A stretch of DNA of 64,000 nucleotides. It comes from Leptolyngbyaceae cyanobacterium JSC-12. Its GTDB lineage: Bacteria > Cyanobacteriota > Cyanobacteriia > Leptolyngbyales > Leptolyngbyaceae. The stretch is taken from positions 3,560,199-3,624,198 of the forward strand of contig CM001633.1 in the NCBI GenBank assembly GCA_000309945.1. The letters are read 5' to 3'. Position 1 is the first letter of the stretch. Each line of letters starts with the position of its first letter. This document shows positions 56,466 to 64,000 of this stretch, piece after piece. Below the pieces are notes generated by a model that worked only from the letters and a program-made list of their open reading frames with translations, was not told where the DNA came from and did no database searches. The translations under genes were made by a program, and so were the position numbers.

Positions 56466-56678
56466 TTACCCAGCAATCTCACGACGTTTAGGGCGAAAAT
56501 TCAGAAATGGGGATAGAAACAACATTCCTGGAAAAAAGAAAAATACCAGAAAGTACATAAAGCCTCGCTCAAAAGAGCTTGCAACGTACCAGCGCTGATT
56601 CAAATAAAAATACAAAACTGCTGGTATCACCACCAAAAATGCTCCTGCCAGAAGCAAATAAAGAAAAGCGATCGCCAT
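56466..56678 (-). CDS. ndhL: NAD(P)H-quinone oxidoreductase subunit L (NdhL)
   Basis: NdhL is a small membrane subunit specific to the cyanobacterial/chloroplast NDH-1 complex, needed for cyclic electron flow and CO2 uptake. The protein is 70 residues with two membrane helices. It contains [20 protein letters not shown] and ends [13 protein letters not shown], both typical of NdhL. It is the first gene of the ndhL-DUF3007-trpA run. Confidence 0.92.
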   Translation of the reverse strand: MAIAFLYLLLAGAFLVVIPAVLYFYLNQRWYVASSFERGFMYFLVFFFFPGMLFLSPFLNFRPKRREIAG

Positions 56679-56739
56679 AACTATTTCAGAAATTATTTCA
56701 GGATTTTAGCTTGCTTCAAAGCGTCCCATTGCGAAAATG

Positions 56740-56802
56740 GGATAGCAATTATTTTATCCCCTGCTGGCTTCCGACTCACATTCCTGAGGATAGCAATTAT
56801 TT
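56740..56802. repeat. Duplicated 15-mer upstream of tRNA-Leu
   Basis: GGATAGCAATTATTT occurs at 56740-56754 and again at 56788-56802. The first copy also lies in a small hairpin, GGGATA with TATCCC. Confidence 0.7.
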
Positions 56803-56885
56803 CCACCCTCCATAAAGTTGCATAAATCCCCTAATTGATGATGGAATGGTACGATGTAATTTCGAGCAAATATCAACCTGTTCAT

Positions 56886-57280
56886 GGGGGCATGGCGGAA
56901 TGGTAGACGCTACGGACTTAGAAAACTGAGCCTCAATGGAGAAATCCGTTGAGTGAACGCTCTCAAATTCAGGGAAACCTAAGTCGGGAAACATCCGATA
57001 GGGCAATCCTGAGCCAAGCCAGAAAAATGAAGCGTGCGGATTAAAAATTTTTGAACAACGATGTCAAAGGTGTTTAGTCCCCAGTTTCAAAAGTCTGGAA
57101 GGTGCAGAGACTCGACGGGAGCTACCCAACCGCCAGATAGCCGAAACCGCAGTGTTTGGCGCGGGTAAAGGGAGAGTCCAATTCTCAAAGCCCAGCTAGC
57201 AAAGGGCAGCAGTGAAAACTGTAGGAGAATGAAAATCCGTTGACCGCAAGGTCGTGAGGGTTCAAGTCCCTCTGCCCCCA
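56886..57280 (+). tRNA. trnL-UAA: tRNA-Leu(UAA), split by a group I intron
   Basis: Exon 1 is 56886-56919 and exon 2 is 57232-57280. The acceptor stem pairs GGGGGCA (56886-56892) with TGCCCCC (57273-57279), followed by the discriminator A; CCA is not encoded. The anticodon stem pairs ACGGA with TCCGT, giving the loop CTT|AAAA with the intron between U34 and A35 of the UAA anticodon. The long variable arm GACCGCAAGGTC is typical of Leu tRNA, and the T-loop GGTTCAAGTCC is normal. The joined length is 83 bases. Confidence 0.96.
56920..57231 (+). ncRNA. Group I intron in tRNA-Leu(UAA)
   Basis: This 312-base self-splicing intron interrupts the anticodon loop. The core sequence GCAGAGACTCGACGGGAGCT and the 3' part GAGTCCAATTCTCAAAGCC closely resemble the Anabaena tRNA-Leu intron (subgroup IC3) as I remember it. 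The intron ends in G (57231), the expected terminal guanosine. No homing endonuclease ORF is present. Exons and intron form a complete, probably functional unit. Confidence 0.93.
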
Positions 57281-57594
57281 TTTTTTCAAATTCTTTGCAT
57301 AAGATATTAAGTTTCATCTGTTTAGCCTGTGTCCTTTTCAGCCAGTGAATTTTTTCAGCAAAATAAGATTGTATTGAGTCTGAGCAGTTAGTACCGCGCG
57401 ATCTTCCAACAGCAACTTAGAAGATTCATTGAGATAGGAGGCTGTATCCTGAGGCAAGCTTTGTCATGAAATTGTTAGTACAATCTGACAAAATTCAGGT
57501 TTTAGTAGGAAATCAGTGTAAAACTAGGGTCTACCTAGATGGGTGAGACAGGTACGAGGAGCGTTGCGTATGATAGCTGATAGACCCTGAGTTT
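57281..57594. other. Intergenic region after tRNA-Leu
   Basis: This 314-bp gap follows the tRNA. A T-run directly after the tRNA (TTTTTT at 57281) may help end transcription. No other feature is recognised. Confidence 0.4.
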
Positions 57595-57798
57595 GTGCTG
57601 TTTGGTAATGCTTTTGCTGAATTGCAAGAGCAAGTGTTGACCAGCGTCAATCTAAAGGCTGGTACTTCCACTGAATCCACTGTTACAATTATTTTGAGCG
57701 ATTTCGGTATTTATGATCCAAATCACCCAACTTTCCTCAGCACAATCACCGTAGATATTCCTGCTATATCACTGCTTATGCTAGCCAATACCTCATGA
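57595..57798 (+). CDS. Doubtful short ORF, possible gene fragment
   Basis: This open frame of about 67 residues starts at GTG (or extends a few codons upstream without a start). It contains FGNAFAELQEQVLTSVNLKA and LSDFGIYDPNHPTFLSTITV. The composition is protein-like, but there is no ribosome-binding site and no family I recognise. It could be a decayed fragment. Confidence 0.25.
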   Translation: MLFGNAFAELQEQVLTSVNLKAGTSTESTVTIILSDFGIYDPNHPTFLSTITVDIPAISLLMLANTS

Positions 57799-57958
57799 TA
57801 GAGAAGCTAGCTCTTGGATTAGTAGCAGAGTGTAACCTTAAAAATCCCTGGTTAGGGCAAACCAATTCTGGTTGGGACAAATCAATTTTTGTATTCCTTC
57901 AAAAAGTTCGGTGGCTACGGGTAGGTTATTGGCAGGATATTCTTGTATTCCGGTGTAT

Positions 57959-59368
57959 ATGATGATCGGGGAGCCTATTCAAAATTCTCAGCAGAATGAA
58001 AGTTCCTACAGGTTTTCCAGACAGGGACGAAACATTCAGCAAGCGCAAGAGTGTATCTATGGATTTTTGCTAGAGATTGTGCGGAAGTGGCCGCCGGAGG
58101 AAGTACTGCTGGAGTTCAAGCGGTTATTTATCTACCATGTTGACTCCATTAGTTCCAGTGCAATACACGCTATTTATGAGATTGTTTTTTCTAATAATCA
58201 AGAAGAGTTTAGAAATACACTCAAGCGGTGTTGCTATATCTTGATTAATAACTGGGATGCTAGCAGAAACTACAAACCAATTCGTGAACTAGTTCATCTC
58301 TTTTCTGATCCAACATTCAATCGATATACGGCTTCTCCTACTCTAAAGCGGTTAAGGGTTTGGATTAATGATTTTGTTAATAGCAAAGATTTTGAAGAGC
58401 TAAAGCTCTTTACTTCAAGATATGAGGACCAACTAAGGGGTCCCTGGGTTTCTCGCTACACGTCATATCTGTTGGTGCCTCAATATGCAAATTTAAAGAA
58501 TCCTTTGGAACAACGCGAAGCTGCTAGAACTCTTTCAAAGCAACTGAAAGATCGATTTAAGTTTGATTTGGCAATGTACGTGGCGCGATCGCAAACTCGG
58601 TCAGCCGATCACCGTCCTCCTAAAAACCCTACAGCCCTTGGCGATGAAGCTTTAAGGCTAATCAAAATGATTGTGGCGCGTCGCGGGCAATTTAGCTATG
58701 TTAATTTAGCTAATATCTTTTTGAATCAGGTTGAACATGTAACATTCAAGGAATTTAAGCAAAGTCTGCAGACTTATTTAGTATTTTCCGTAGAGAACCA
58801 AAGTTTTGCTGAAATGTTGCAGGCAAAGCTGAGTGAAAAGTTGGAGCATCTCTACGATGAATATGACAATAATACTGTCACTAATGCTTTAATTTTAAGA
58901 ACATGTAACCGTATAATCGACACTTTAACGACTGAGAATCAAACCGATCCGTCTCCTCTTTTCATCCAACTCCTGAGCCAGGGCAATCCTATTACTCTGG
59001 TCATCGTTCTATTAAAAGTAGTTTTAATTTGTCGGCATACTCGCACTCACCTGGAAACTCGAATTGCTGAACTAATCAAGCACTATCAAGACTACCCTGA
59101 AGATGAATGTGATTGGGTGATTAACTTTCTAGAAATTTTTAATGTAACCTTTGCGATTTACGCGGAAAATGTACGCTACAACTTGGTACAAATGGATGAT
59201 GTTGTGGATCAACCTGAGAAGCAAAAAGTTTTCGATCCAGACACTTACCGAATTTTTTCTCAATTACGCTGCGAGGAGAAATTGGAATTATTTCCTGGCT
59301 TAGTTACTCCAGAGAATCTCAGCGAAGAGCTGGTTGAAGACGGATTCTTGGTGAATGAGAATGGCTAA
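57959..59368 (+). CDS. Unknown helical protein, about 469 residues
   Basis: This protein is predicted almost entirely helical and soluble, with no signal peptide and no motif of a known enzyme. Distinct segments are IYGFLLEIVRKWPPEEVLLE, RLFIYHVDSISS, GPWVSRYTSYLLVPQY and LKDRFKFDLAMYVARSQ. The acidic C-terminus includes FDPDTYRIFSQLRCEEKLEL. The ATG at 57959 (or 57962) is chosen because the 29 residues added by the ORF start at 57872 look unlike the rest. I do not recognise the family. The gene stands alone between the tRNA and a convergent membrane-protein gene, and is AT-rich compared with housekeeping genes here. Confidence 0.78.
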   Translation: MMIGEPIQNSQQNESSYRFSRQGRNIQQAQECIYGFLLEIVRKWPPEEVLLEFKRLFIYHVDSISSSAIHAIYEIVFSNNQEEFRNTLKRCCYILINNWDASRNYKPIRELVHLFSDPTFNRYTASPTLKRLRVWINDFVNSKDFEELKLFTSRYEDQLRGPWVSRYTSYLLVPQYANLKNPLEQREAARTLSKQLKDRFKFDLAMYVARSQTRSADHRPPKNPTALGDEALRLIKMIVARRGQFSYVNLANIFLNQVEHVTFKEFKQSLQTYLVFSVENQSFAEMLQAKLSEKLEHLYDEYDNNTVTNALILRTCNRIIDTLTTENQTDPSPLFIQLLSQGNPITLVIVLLKVVLICRHTRTHLETRIAELIKHYQDYPEDECDWVINFLEIFNVTFAIYAENVRYNLVQMDDVVDQPEKQKVFDPDTYRIFSQLRCEEKLELFPGLVTPENLSEELVEDGFLVNENG

Positions 59369-59432
59369 GTTGACACGTTTCAATAGCCAGATGATAGATC
59401 TTTAACCTAACATAGGATTAGCTCGAGATTAG

Positions 59433-60380
59433 CTATCGCTGAAGTTTAGTCAGATACTGGTCAAGCCAAGCGAGTCCTGCTCCAAGCGCTTCCGAGACAA
59501 CACTCACCAATCGATAAACCGCCACCACGCCCAACAGCCCCCCCGGCGAAAACAGGTGCCCTAATAACGCGATCGCCGTTGCTTCAAAAATTCCCAACCC
59601 GCCTGGTGCTCCAGGAACGACCAGTCCCAAAAGCCATGCCAAACTGAAGGCACTCAATAGGACTGGCACCTGAACCAAGTCAAATGATTGGATTGCCAAA
59701 AAAGTCAGCAAGAAGCCTGCTCCTCTAAGTAGCAGAAACACCAGATTGCCTATCAAAGCTTGAAATGGATAATGATTTAACTCAGAAGGCAGCACAGACT
59801 GGGATAGCTCAGTTGCCTTTTGTTTGACTTTAGCCAGTCGTTGCAACAAAGGATTCAGCATAATCGGGTGAATTGCCAGTAGAGTAGCCCCTAAAACAAT
59901 CCACTGCAGCCCCACTGCAACCAACCCATAGCGTGCAGCGATCGCTTGTCCGCTCAAAAGTGCTATCAGCAGCGCTGCTGCTGCCATTAACAAAGGTTCT
60001 AAGAGAACGCTCACCGTTGCAGCCTCCAGCGTTGCCCCTGCTTTAGTCGCAGCGGCAATGCGCCCATAGTAATGCCAGATATTTCCTGGCAGATACTTAG
60101 CAAGATTGGTTTGCAGATAGGCCTGAGTCAGCCATCCTCCTTGCACTGATTGCTGAAAATCTTGGCGCAACATGCGGCTCCAAACCCACCCAGCAGAAGT
60201 ATGCGCCAATAACGTAATCCCGAGCGCGATCGCCAGACACGCCCATCCTGCAGCATCAATCCGAATTGCGGCTACACTTTCCCAGTGATTGTGTAAGACC
60301 TTTGCCAGAAAAAACAGAACTGCGCCCAAAATCACCCAGCGCAGCAACGGTTTCAGGCGCACCAAAACAGATCTCATCAA
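59433..60380 (-). CDS. UPF0104 / lysylphosphatidylglycerol-synthase TM-region-like protein
   Basis: This 315-residue integral membrane protein has about seven to eight hydrophobic segments. YLQTNLAKYLPGNIWHYYGR and WLLGLVVPGAPGGLGIFEAT are characteristic of the UPF0104/AglD-like family (the flippase part of MprF). It lacks the MprF synthase domain. A role in lipid or glycolipid transfer is possible but unproven. It is divergent from the radical SAM gene, with 130 bp between starts. Confidence 0.85.
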   Translation of the reverse strand: MMRSVLVRLKPLLRWVILGAVLFFLAKVLHNHWESVAAIRIDAAGWACLAIALGITLLAHTSAGWVWSRMLRQDFQQSVQGGWLTQAYLQTNLAKYLPGNIWHYYGRIAAATKAGATLEAATVSVLLEPLLMAAAALLIALLSGQAIAARYGLVAVGLQWIVLGATLLAIHPIMLNPLLQRLAKVKQKATELSQSVLPSELNHYPFQALIGNLVFLLLRGAGFLLTFLAIQSFDLVQVPVLLSAFSLAWLLGLVVPGAPGGLGIFEATAIALLGHLFSPGGLLGVVAVYRLVSVVSEALGAGLAWLDQYLTKLQR

Positions 60381-60510
60381 GCAGCATCTCGCATACAGAA
60401 ACTCCCCTTAGCCAACCACACTTGTAGCAGCAAAAGCAAAAATATCGTGGATCAAATCAGCTTTTCTGAGAAAACAACGCTATGCTTACAGCATTTCGAG
60501 GGCAAGATTC

Positions 60511-62094
60511 ATGCGTGTATTACTGCTCTACCCCCTATTTCCAAAAAGCTTTTGGTCATTTGAAAAGACGCTTGAGTTAGTCAATCGCAAAGCCCTACTT
60601 CCTCCTCTAGGACTGGTAACTGTAGCGGCAATTTTACCCCAGGAATGGGAATTTAAGTTGGTTGACCGCAACGTGCGTCAAATTAGCGAGGCAGAATGGG
60701 CATGGGCAGATTTGGTAATTCTTTCCGCAATGATTGTGCAGAAGGACGATTTTCTGCACTTAATTTGGGAAGCAAAACAACGCGGGAAACGAGTAGCAGT
60801 TGGAGGACCGTATGCCACCTCTGTGCCCTACGAGGCGAAAACTGCAGGAGCCGATTATTTAATCTTAGATGAGGGCGAAATTACTCTGCCCCTTTTTGTT
60901 GCAGCCATTGAGCGCGGAGAAACACAGGGCATTTTTCGCGCCAATGGTGACAAACCCGATATTACAACAACACCCATCCCACGCTTCGATTTGCTGGAAC
61001 TTGATGCCTACGATAATATGTCTGTCCAATTTTCACGGGGTTGTCCCTTCCAATGTGAATTCTGTGACATTATCGTGCTGTACGGTCGCAAGCCTCGCAC
61101 CAAAACACCTCAACAACTTCTGGCAGAGTTGCAGCGGCTTTACGAACTGGGCTGGCGCAGATTGATCTTCATGGTGGATGACAATTTCATTGGCAATAAG
61201 CGCAACGTCAAGCTTTTACTCAAAGAGTTGAAGGGTTGGATGGCAGAACGAGACTATCCGTTTTATTTCAATACGGAAGCATCGGTTGATCTCGCTAACG
61301 ACCCAGAGTTGATGGAACTGATGGTGGAATGTAACTTTAATGCTGTTTTTCTAGGCATTGAAACTCCGGACGAGGACAGCTTAACGCTAACGCACAAGTA
61401 TCAAAACACACGAGATTCGTTGTCTCAGGCAGTTGATACTATCACGCGAGCAGGTTTACGAGTGATGGCTGGATTCATTATTGGATTTGATGGAGAAAAA
61501 AAGGGGGCGGGCGATCGCATTGTTCGGTTTGTCGAGCAAACAGCCATTCCCACAGCATTTTTCAGTATGTTGCAGGTACTCCCTGATACGGATCTCTGGC
61601 ACCGGTTAGAGAAAGAAGGTCGCCTACGCAACAAGCTCAACGGCATCATCCAAACCTCTATCATCAACTTTGTTCCCACTCGCCCAGTTGAAGAAATTGC
61701 CCGTGAATTTATTGCAGCTTTCTGGGAACTGTACGATCCACTACGATATCTGGAGCGCACCTACCGCCATTTCCTTAAGTTAGGAGCACCCAAGCACTCT
61801 ACTAAGTTGCGTCAAGTCAGTTGGACAAGTATTCGAGCACTTGCCATTATCTGCTGGAGACAGGGCGTTGTTCGCAAAACCCGTTGGAAGTTCTGGCTAA
61901 ATCTGTTTGGCATTCTGCGGCATAATCCCCGTGTTTGGCAACATTACCTATCCATTTGCGCAATTAGCGAACATTTTCTGGAGTATCGAGAAATTGTGCG
62001 TCAACAAATTGAGAGTCAACTGGCAGAATATTTAGCAAATGAAGCACAACTACAAGCTGAGCAAGCAAAGCAGATTCGAGCGATCGCGTCTTGA
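60511..62094 (+). CDS. B12-binding radical SAM protein with DUF4070
   Basis: This 527-residue enzyme has an N-terminal cobalamin-binding domain (residues about 1-145, starting VLLLYPLFPKSFWSF). A radical SAM core follows with the cluster motif SRGCPFQCEFCDIIV (CxxxCxxC) near residue 177, and a C-terminal DUF4070 region. The overall pattern resembles the HpnP hopanoid methylase group. Many related cyanobacterial proteins have unknown substrates, so a specific function is not claimed. It should need cobalamin and SAM. This matters because the cbiG-cobJ gene in this window is broken. Confidence 0.9.
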   Translation: MRVLLLYPLFPKSFWSFEKTLELVNRKALLPPLGLVTVAAILPQEWEFKLVDRNVRQISEAEWAWADLVILSAMIVQKDDFLHLIWEAKQRGKRVAVGGPYATSVPYEAKTAGADYLILDEGEITLPLFVAAIERGETQGIFRANGDKPDITTTPIPRFDLLELDAYDNMSVQFSRGCPFQCEFCDIIVLYGRKPRTKTPQQLLAELQRLYELGWRRLIFMVDDNFIGNKRNVKLLLKELKGWMAERDYPFYFNTEASVDLANDPELMELMVECNFNAVFLGIETPDEDSLTLTHKYQNTRDSLSQAVDTITRAGLRVMAGFIIGFDGEKKGAGDRIVRFVEQTAIPTAFFSMLQVLPDTDLWHRLEKEGRLRNKLNGIIQTSIINFVPTRPVEEIAREFIAAFWELYDPLRYLERTYRHFLKLGAPKHSTKLRQVSWTSIRALAIICWRQGVVRKTRWKFWLNLFGILRHNPRVWQHYLSICAISEHFLEYREIVRQQIESQLAEYLANEAQLQAEQAKQIRAIAS

Positions 62095-62181
62095 TGTAGT
62101 TTGATCATGTTATTGGATTTTGTAAAATCTGATTGTAGTTCCTGACAAAATCGTAGGATCTCTCTGCACATCCGTTTTGAG

Positions 62182-62610
62182 TTGGGCTTGGAGACGACTG
62201 TTGTGGGCATTAGTCGAATTGAGCAACCAGAAAAGAACCACTTTGGCTACTATGTTCGTTTAACCTGGCGCGGACAGCAGTATGCTAAGTTTTTTTCAGA
62301 CAAAAAACATGGCGGCAAACGCAAAGCCTTACGAGCAGCAGAAGCATACTTTGACGAATTAGATGCCAAAATGCCGCTCGACTCTCAAATAGGGCGGATG
62401 AGTGTCCGTAATACCAGTGGTATCGTGGGTGTGAGCCGAACCGTGTCTACTAGCCGAGGGCACCGCTATGCCTATTGGCAAGCCCGATGGGGAAGTGGTG
62501 CAGAGCGCAAAAGTGCCAAGTTCTCAGTACAAAAGTACGGCGAAGAAGGAGCGAAGCAGCTTGCGATTCAGGCACGCCGAACATGGGAGAAAGAGGCGAT
62601 GAATAATTAG
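62182..62610 (+). CDS. Tandem AP2-like DNA-binding protein
   Basis: This basic protein of about 142 residues has two AP2/ERF-like units. Unit 1 is VVGISRIEQPEKNHFGYYVR ... YAKFFSDKKHGGKRKALRAA. Unit 2 is SGIVGVSRTVSTSRGH ... YAYWQARWG ... AKFSVQKYGEEGAKQLAIQA. Both show the AP2 order G-x-S-R, an aromatic beta-strand, FS-D/V-x-K, then an Ala-rich helix. In bacteria AP2 domains usually accompany HNH homing endonucleases; no nuclease motif is present here. The start is uncertain: TTG 62182, TTG 62188 or GTG 62203. Confidence 0.75.
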   Translation: MGLETTVVGISRIEQPEKNHFGYYVRLTWRGQQYAKFFSDKKHGGKRKALRAAEAYFDELDAKMPLDSQIGRMSVRNTSGIVGVSRTVSTSRGHRYAYWQARWGSGAERKSAKFSVQKYGEEGAKQLAIQARRTWEKEAMNN

Positions 62611-62681
62611 CTGACACCAAGCATTTTTGTTGCAGGGAAACTTAGCCCATTGAGGCAGGAATCAGGTACCTGAAATTCCTC

Positions 62682-62717
62682 AAAAAAATTGCAGAAACGC
62701 CTGATTAGCGTTTCTGC
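62682..62717 (-). terminator. Rho-independent terminator of petL
   Basis: GCAGAAACGC (62691-62700) and GCGTTTCTGC (62708-62717) form a perfect 10-bp stem with a 7-base loop. On the minus strand it is followed by AATTTTTTT. It lies about 64 bp beyond the petL stop and may also block read-through from the + strand AP2-like gene. Confidence 0.85.
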
Positions 62718-62780
62718 ATGAAAAACTAGTGAGCAGATAAAAATATCCGATGTATAGAGAGCAGATAACAGTTGTAGAGC

Positions 62781-62876
62781 TTAAATCAGCTTTATGGCTT
62801 TGAACCCAAAGTACAGCCCCATTGCTGTAGCAAAAGCACCACCCAAAATGACAATGTAAGCAATTACTCCACCCAT
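62781..62876 (-). CDS. petL: Cytochrome b6-f complex subunit PetL-like
   Basis: This 31-residue single-helix membrane protein reads MGGVIAYIVILGGAFATAMG and ends YFGFKAIKLI. The length, single hydrophobic helix and final KxIKLI match PetL, a peripheral subunit that stabilises the cytochrome b6-f complex. AAAAAGGAG lies about nine bases before the ATG, and a terminator follows, so it is a complete single-gene unit. The PetL identity is by memory of the family pattern; another one-helix protein is possible. Confidence 0.72.
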   Translation of the reverse strand: MGGVIAYIVILGGAFATAMGLYFGFKAIKLI

Positions 62877-62974
62877 CAGTTCAATCTCCTTTTTCCAACT
62901 AACAAAACTATACAGAAGAATTGATTCACTTAGTACAGTAGAATCAGCCAACAGACGCTTTCTTTATCCAGCTT

Positions 62975-64000
62975 ATGCAGTCCGTCATATCGGTTCAGCT
63001 CCCCCAAAAGTCTTACGATGTGGAGATCGCGCCCGATAACCTCAACAAACTTGGGGAGCGACTTCAGTCTCTCAAAGTGGGGCATAAGGTACTGGTGGTC
63101 TCTAATCCCACTATCTTTCGGCATTTTGGGGAAGCTGCGATCGCATCGTTGGAAAATACCGGATTCGACGTGGCACACTGTATTTTGCCCGCAGGTGAAC
63201 GCTATAAAACCCCTTCCACTCTGCAAAAAATTTATGATGCAGCGTTAGAGCATCGCATTGAGCGATCGTCTACCTTTGTCGCATTGGGTGGTGGTGTTAT
63301 TGGTGATATAACCGGGTTTGCAGCGGCAACTTGGCTGCGGGGTGTGAATGTGGTTCAGGTGCCCACCTCCCTACTGGCAATGGTGGATGCAGCGATCGGC
63401 GGGAAAACAGGTGTTAATCACCCTAAAGGGAAGAACCTAATCGGCGCATTTCATCAACCCCGCCTGGTATTAATTGATCCGCTCGTGCTTAAAACGCTAC
63501 CACCGCGAGAATTCCGCGCTGGGATTGCCGAAGTTATTAAATATGGTGTGATCTGGGATGCAGACCTGTTTTCCCAGTTGGAACAAGCTCCCCGACTAGA
63601 TCGCTTCACTGCCCTCAGCGAAACACTGGTGCACACAATTCTAGTGCGATCATGCCAGGCAAAGGCGCATGTGGTCAGTCAAGATGAAAAAGAAGCTGGA
63701 TTGCGTGCGATTTTGAACTACGGCCACACAATTGGACACGCGATCGAAAGTTTAACCGGATATCGGCTGGTGAATCATGGCGAGGCAGTGGCGATTGGCA
63801 TGGTGGCGGCTGGACAGATCGCAGTGGCACTAAATCTCTGGGAGGGAGAGAGTTGCAATCGCCAGATTGCCCTGATCCAAAAAGCCGGATTACCAACTCA
63901 AGTACCTACCCAAGCCGCGATCGAGGATATTTTGATTGCGCTTCAAAGCGATAAGAAAGTAGAAGCTGGAAAAGTACGGTTTGTCTTACCAACCCAAGTT
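62975..64000 (+). CDS. aroB: 3-dehydroquinate synthase (AroB), 3' end beyond window
   Basis: AroB makes 3-dehydroquinate from DAHP using NAD and a divalent metal, the second shikimate step. The 342 codons in view run from [18 protein letters not shown] to the right edge without a stop. Motifs seen include the NAD-binding [40 protein letters not shown] and the metal ligands Glu in [10 protein letters not shown] and His in [16 protein letters not shown] and [12 protein letters not shown]. It is divergent from petL by 98 bp. Confidence 0.96.
   Translation, partial: MQSVISVQLPQKSYDVEIAPDNLNKLGERLQSLKVGHKVLVVSNPTIFRHFGEAAIASLENTGFDVAHCILPAGERYKTPSTLQKIYDAALEHRIERSSTFVALGGGVIGDITGFAAATWLRGVNVVQVPTSLLAMVDAAIGGKTGVNHPKGKNLIGAFHQPRLVLIDPLVLKTLPPREFRAGIAEVIKYGVIWDADLFSQLEQAPRLDRFTALSETLVHTILVRSCQAKAHVVSQDEKEAGLRAILNYGHTIGHAIESLTGYRLVNHGEAVAIGMVAAGQIAVALNLWEGESCNRQIALIQKAGLPTQVPTQAAIEDILIALQSDKKVEAGKVRFVLPTQV

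Noticed and set aside
56797-57317. Minus-strand ORFs over the tRNA-Leu and intron
   Set aside because: They run antisense to the tRNA exons and the conserved intron core, so they are chance open frames.
1-64000. CRISPR array, prophage or complete insertion sequence
   Set aside because: No regularly spaced direct repeats, phage structural genes or transposase ORFs were found in the window.

Overview
The window comes from a cyanobacterium, probably a filamentous, non-heterocystous Leptolyngbya/Oscillatoriales-like lineage. The lineage is inferred from gene content and style only. Supporting signs are the frequent HIP1 octamer GCGATCGC, genes for photosynthetic complex subunits (ndhL and a petL-like mini-gene), the split tRNA-Leu(UAA) gene with its group I intron, cyanobacteria-typical families (DUF3007, DUF4327, an FHA-Ser/Thr kinase next to a PP2C phosphatase), and C-rich degenerate heptad repeats between genes.

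Layout. 1-10.1 kb is mostly housekeeping on the + strand: truB (cut by the left edge), purL, purF, glyA, a WecA/TagO-type phosphoglycosyltransferase, cinA, and aroQ preceded by a 44-residue micro-ORF that overlaps it. 10.2-20.3 kb holds a flavodoxin-like protein, a three-gene allophanate-hydrolase-C-like/AtzG/AtzE set, a DrrAB-like ABC exporter with a small unknown gene between its two parts, an SH3 protein, a DUF4126 membrane protein, an aldehyde dehydrogenase and glcD. 20.3-36.9 kb is a minus-strand envelope-glycan locus: PhyH-like oxygenase, MsbA/PglK-like ABC exporter, two glycosyltransferases, two SDR epimerases, a GMC oxidoreductase, a YdcF protein, a Ser/Thr kinase, a Wzc-type tyrosine kinase and a Wza-type export protein. 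No Wzy polymerase is seen.

36.9-41.4 kb starts with a 150-bp MITE-like nested palindrome sitting on a cbiG-cobJ fusion gene. That fusion is damaged by an in-frame amber codon and by an internal deletion with frameshift in the cobJ part. A lumenal pentapeptide protein, purK and a DUF4327 gene follow. 41.4-44.7 kb carries an FHA/zinc-ribbon kinase and a zinc-ribbon/pseudokinase-like/PP2C phosphatase. 46.0-55.0 kb is the most intriguing block: four consecutive minus-strand genes for large exported proteins (DUF11+SdrD_B; Ig-like+long beta-barrel; beta-helix+OmpA; DUF11), apparently one outer-surface assembly.

55.3-64 kb has ndhL-DUF3007-trpA, tRNA-Leu with intron, an unrecognised all-helical protein, a UPF0104 membrane protein, a B12-binding radical SAM enzyme, a tandem AP2-like protein without a nuclease domain, petL and aroB (cut by the right edge).

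The strongest points for follow-up are the four-gene surface operon, the decayed cbiG-cobJ gene beside a retained B12-dependent radical SAM gene, the micro-ORF overlapping aroQ, the tandem AP2-like protein, and the zinc-ribbon/pseudokinase/PP2C fusion. All family assignments come from reading motifs; no database search was possible.
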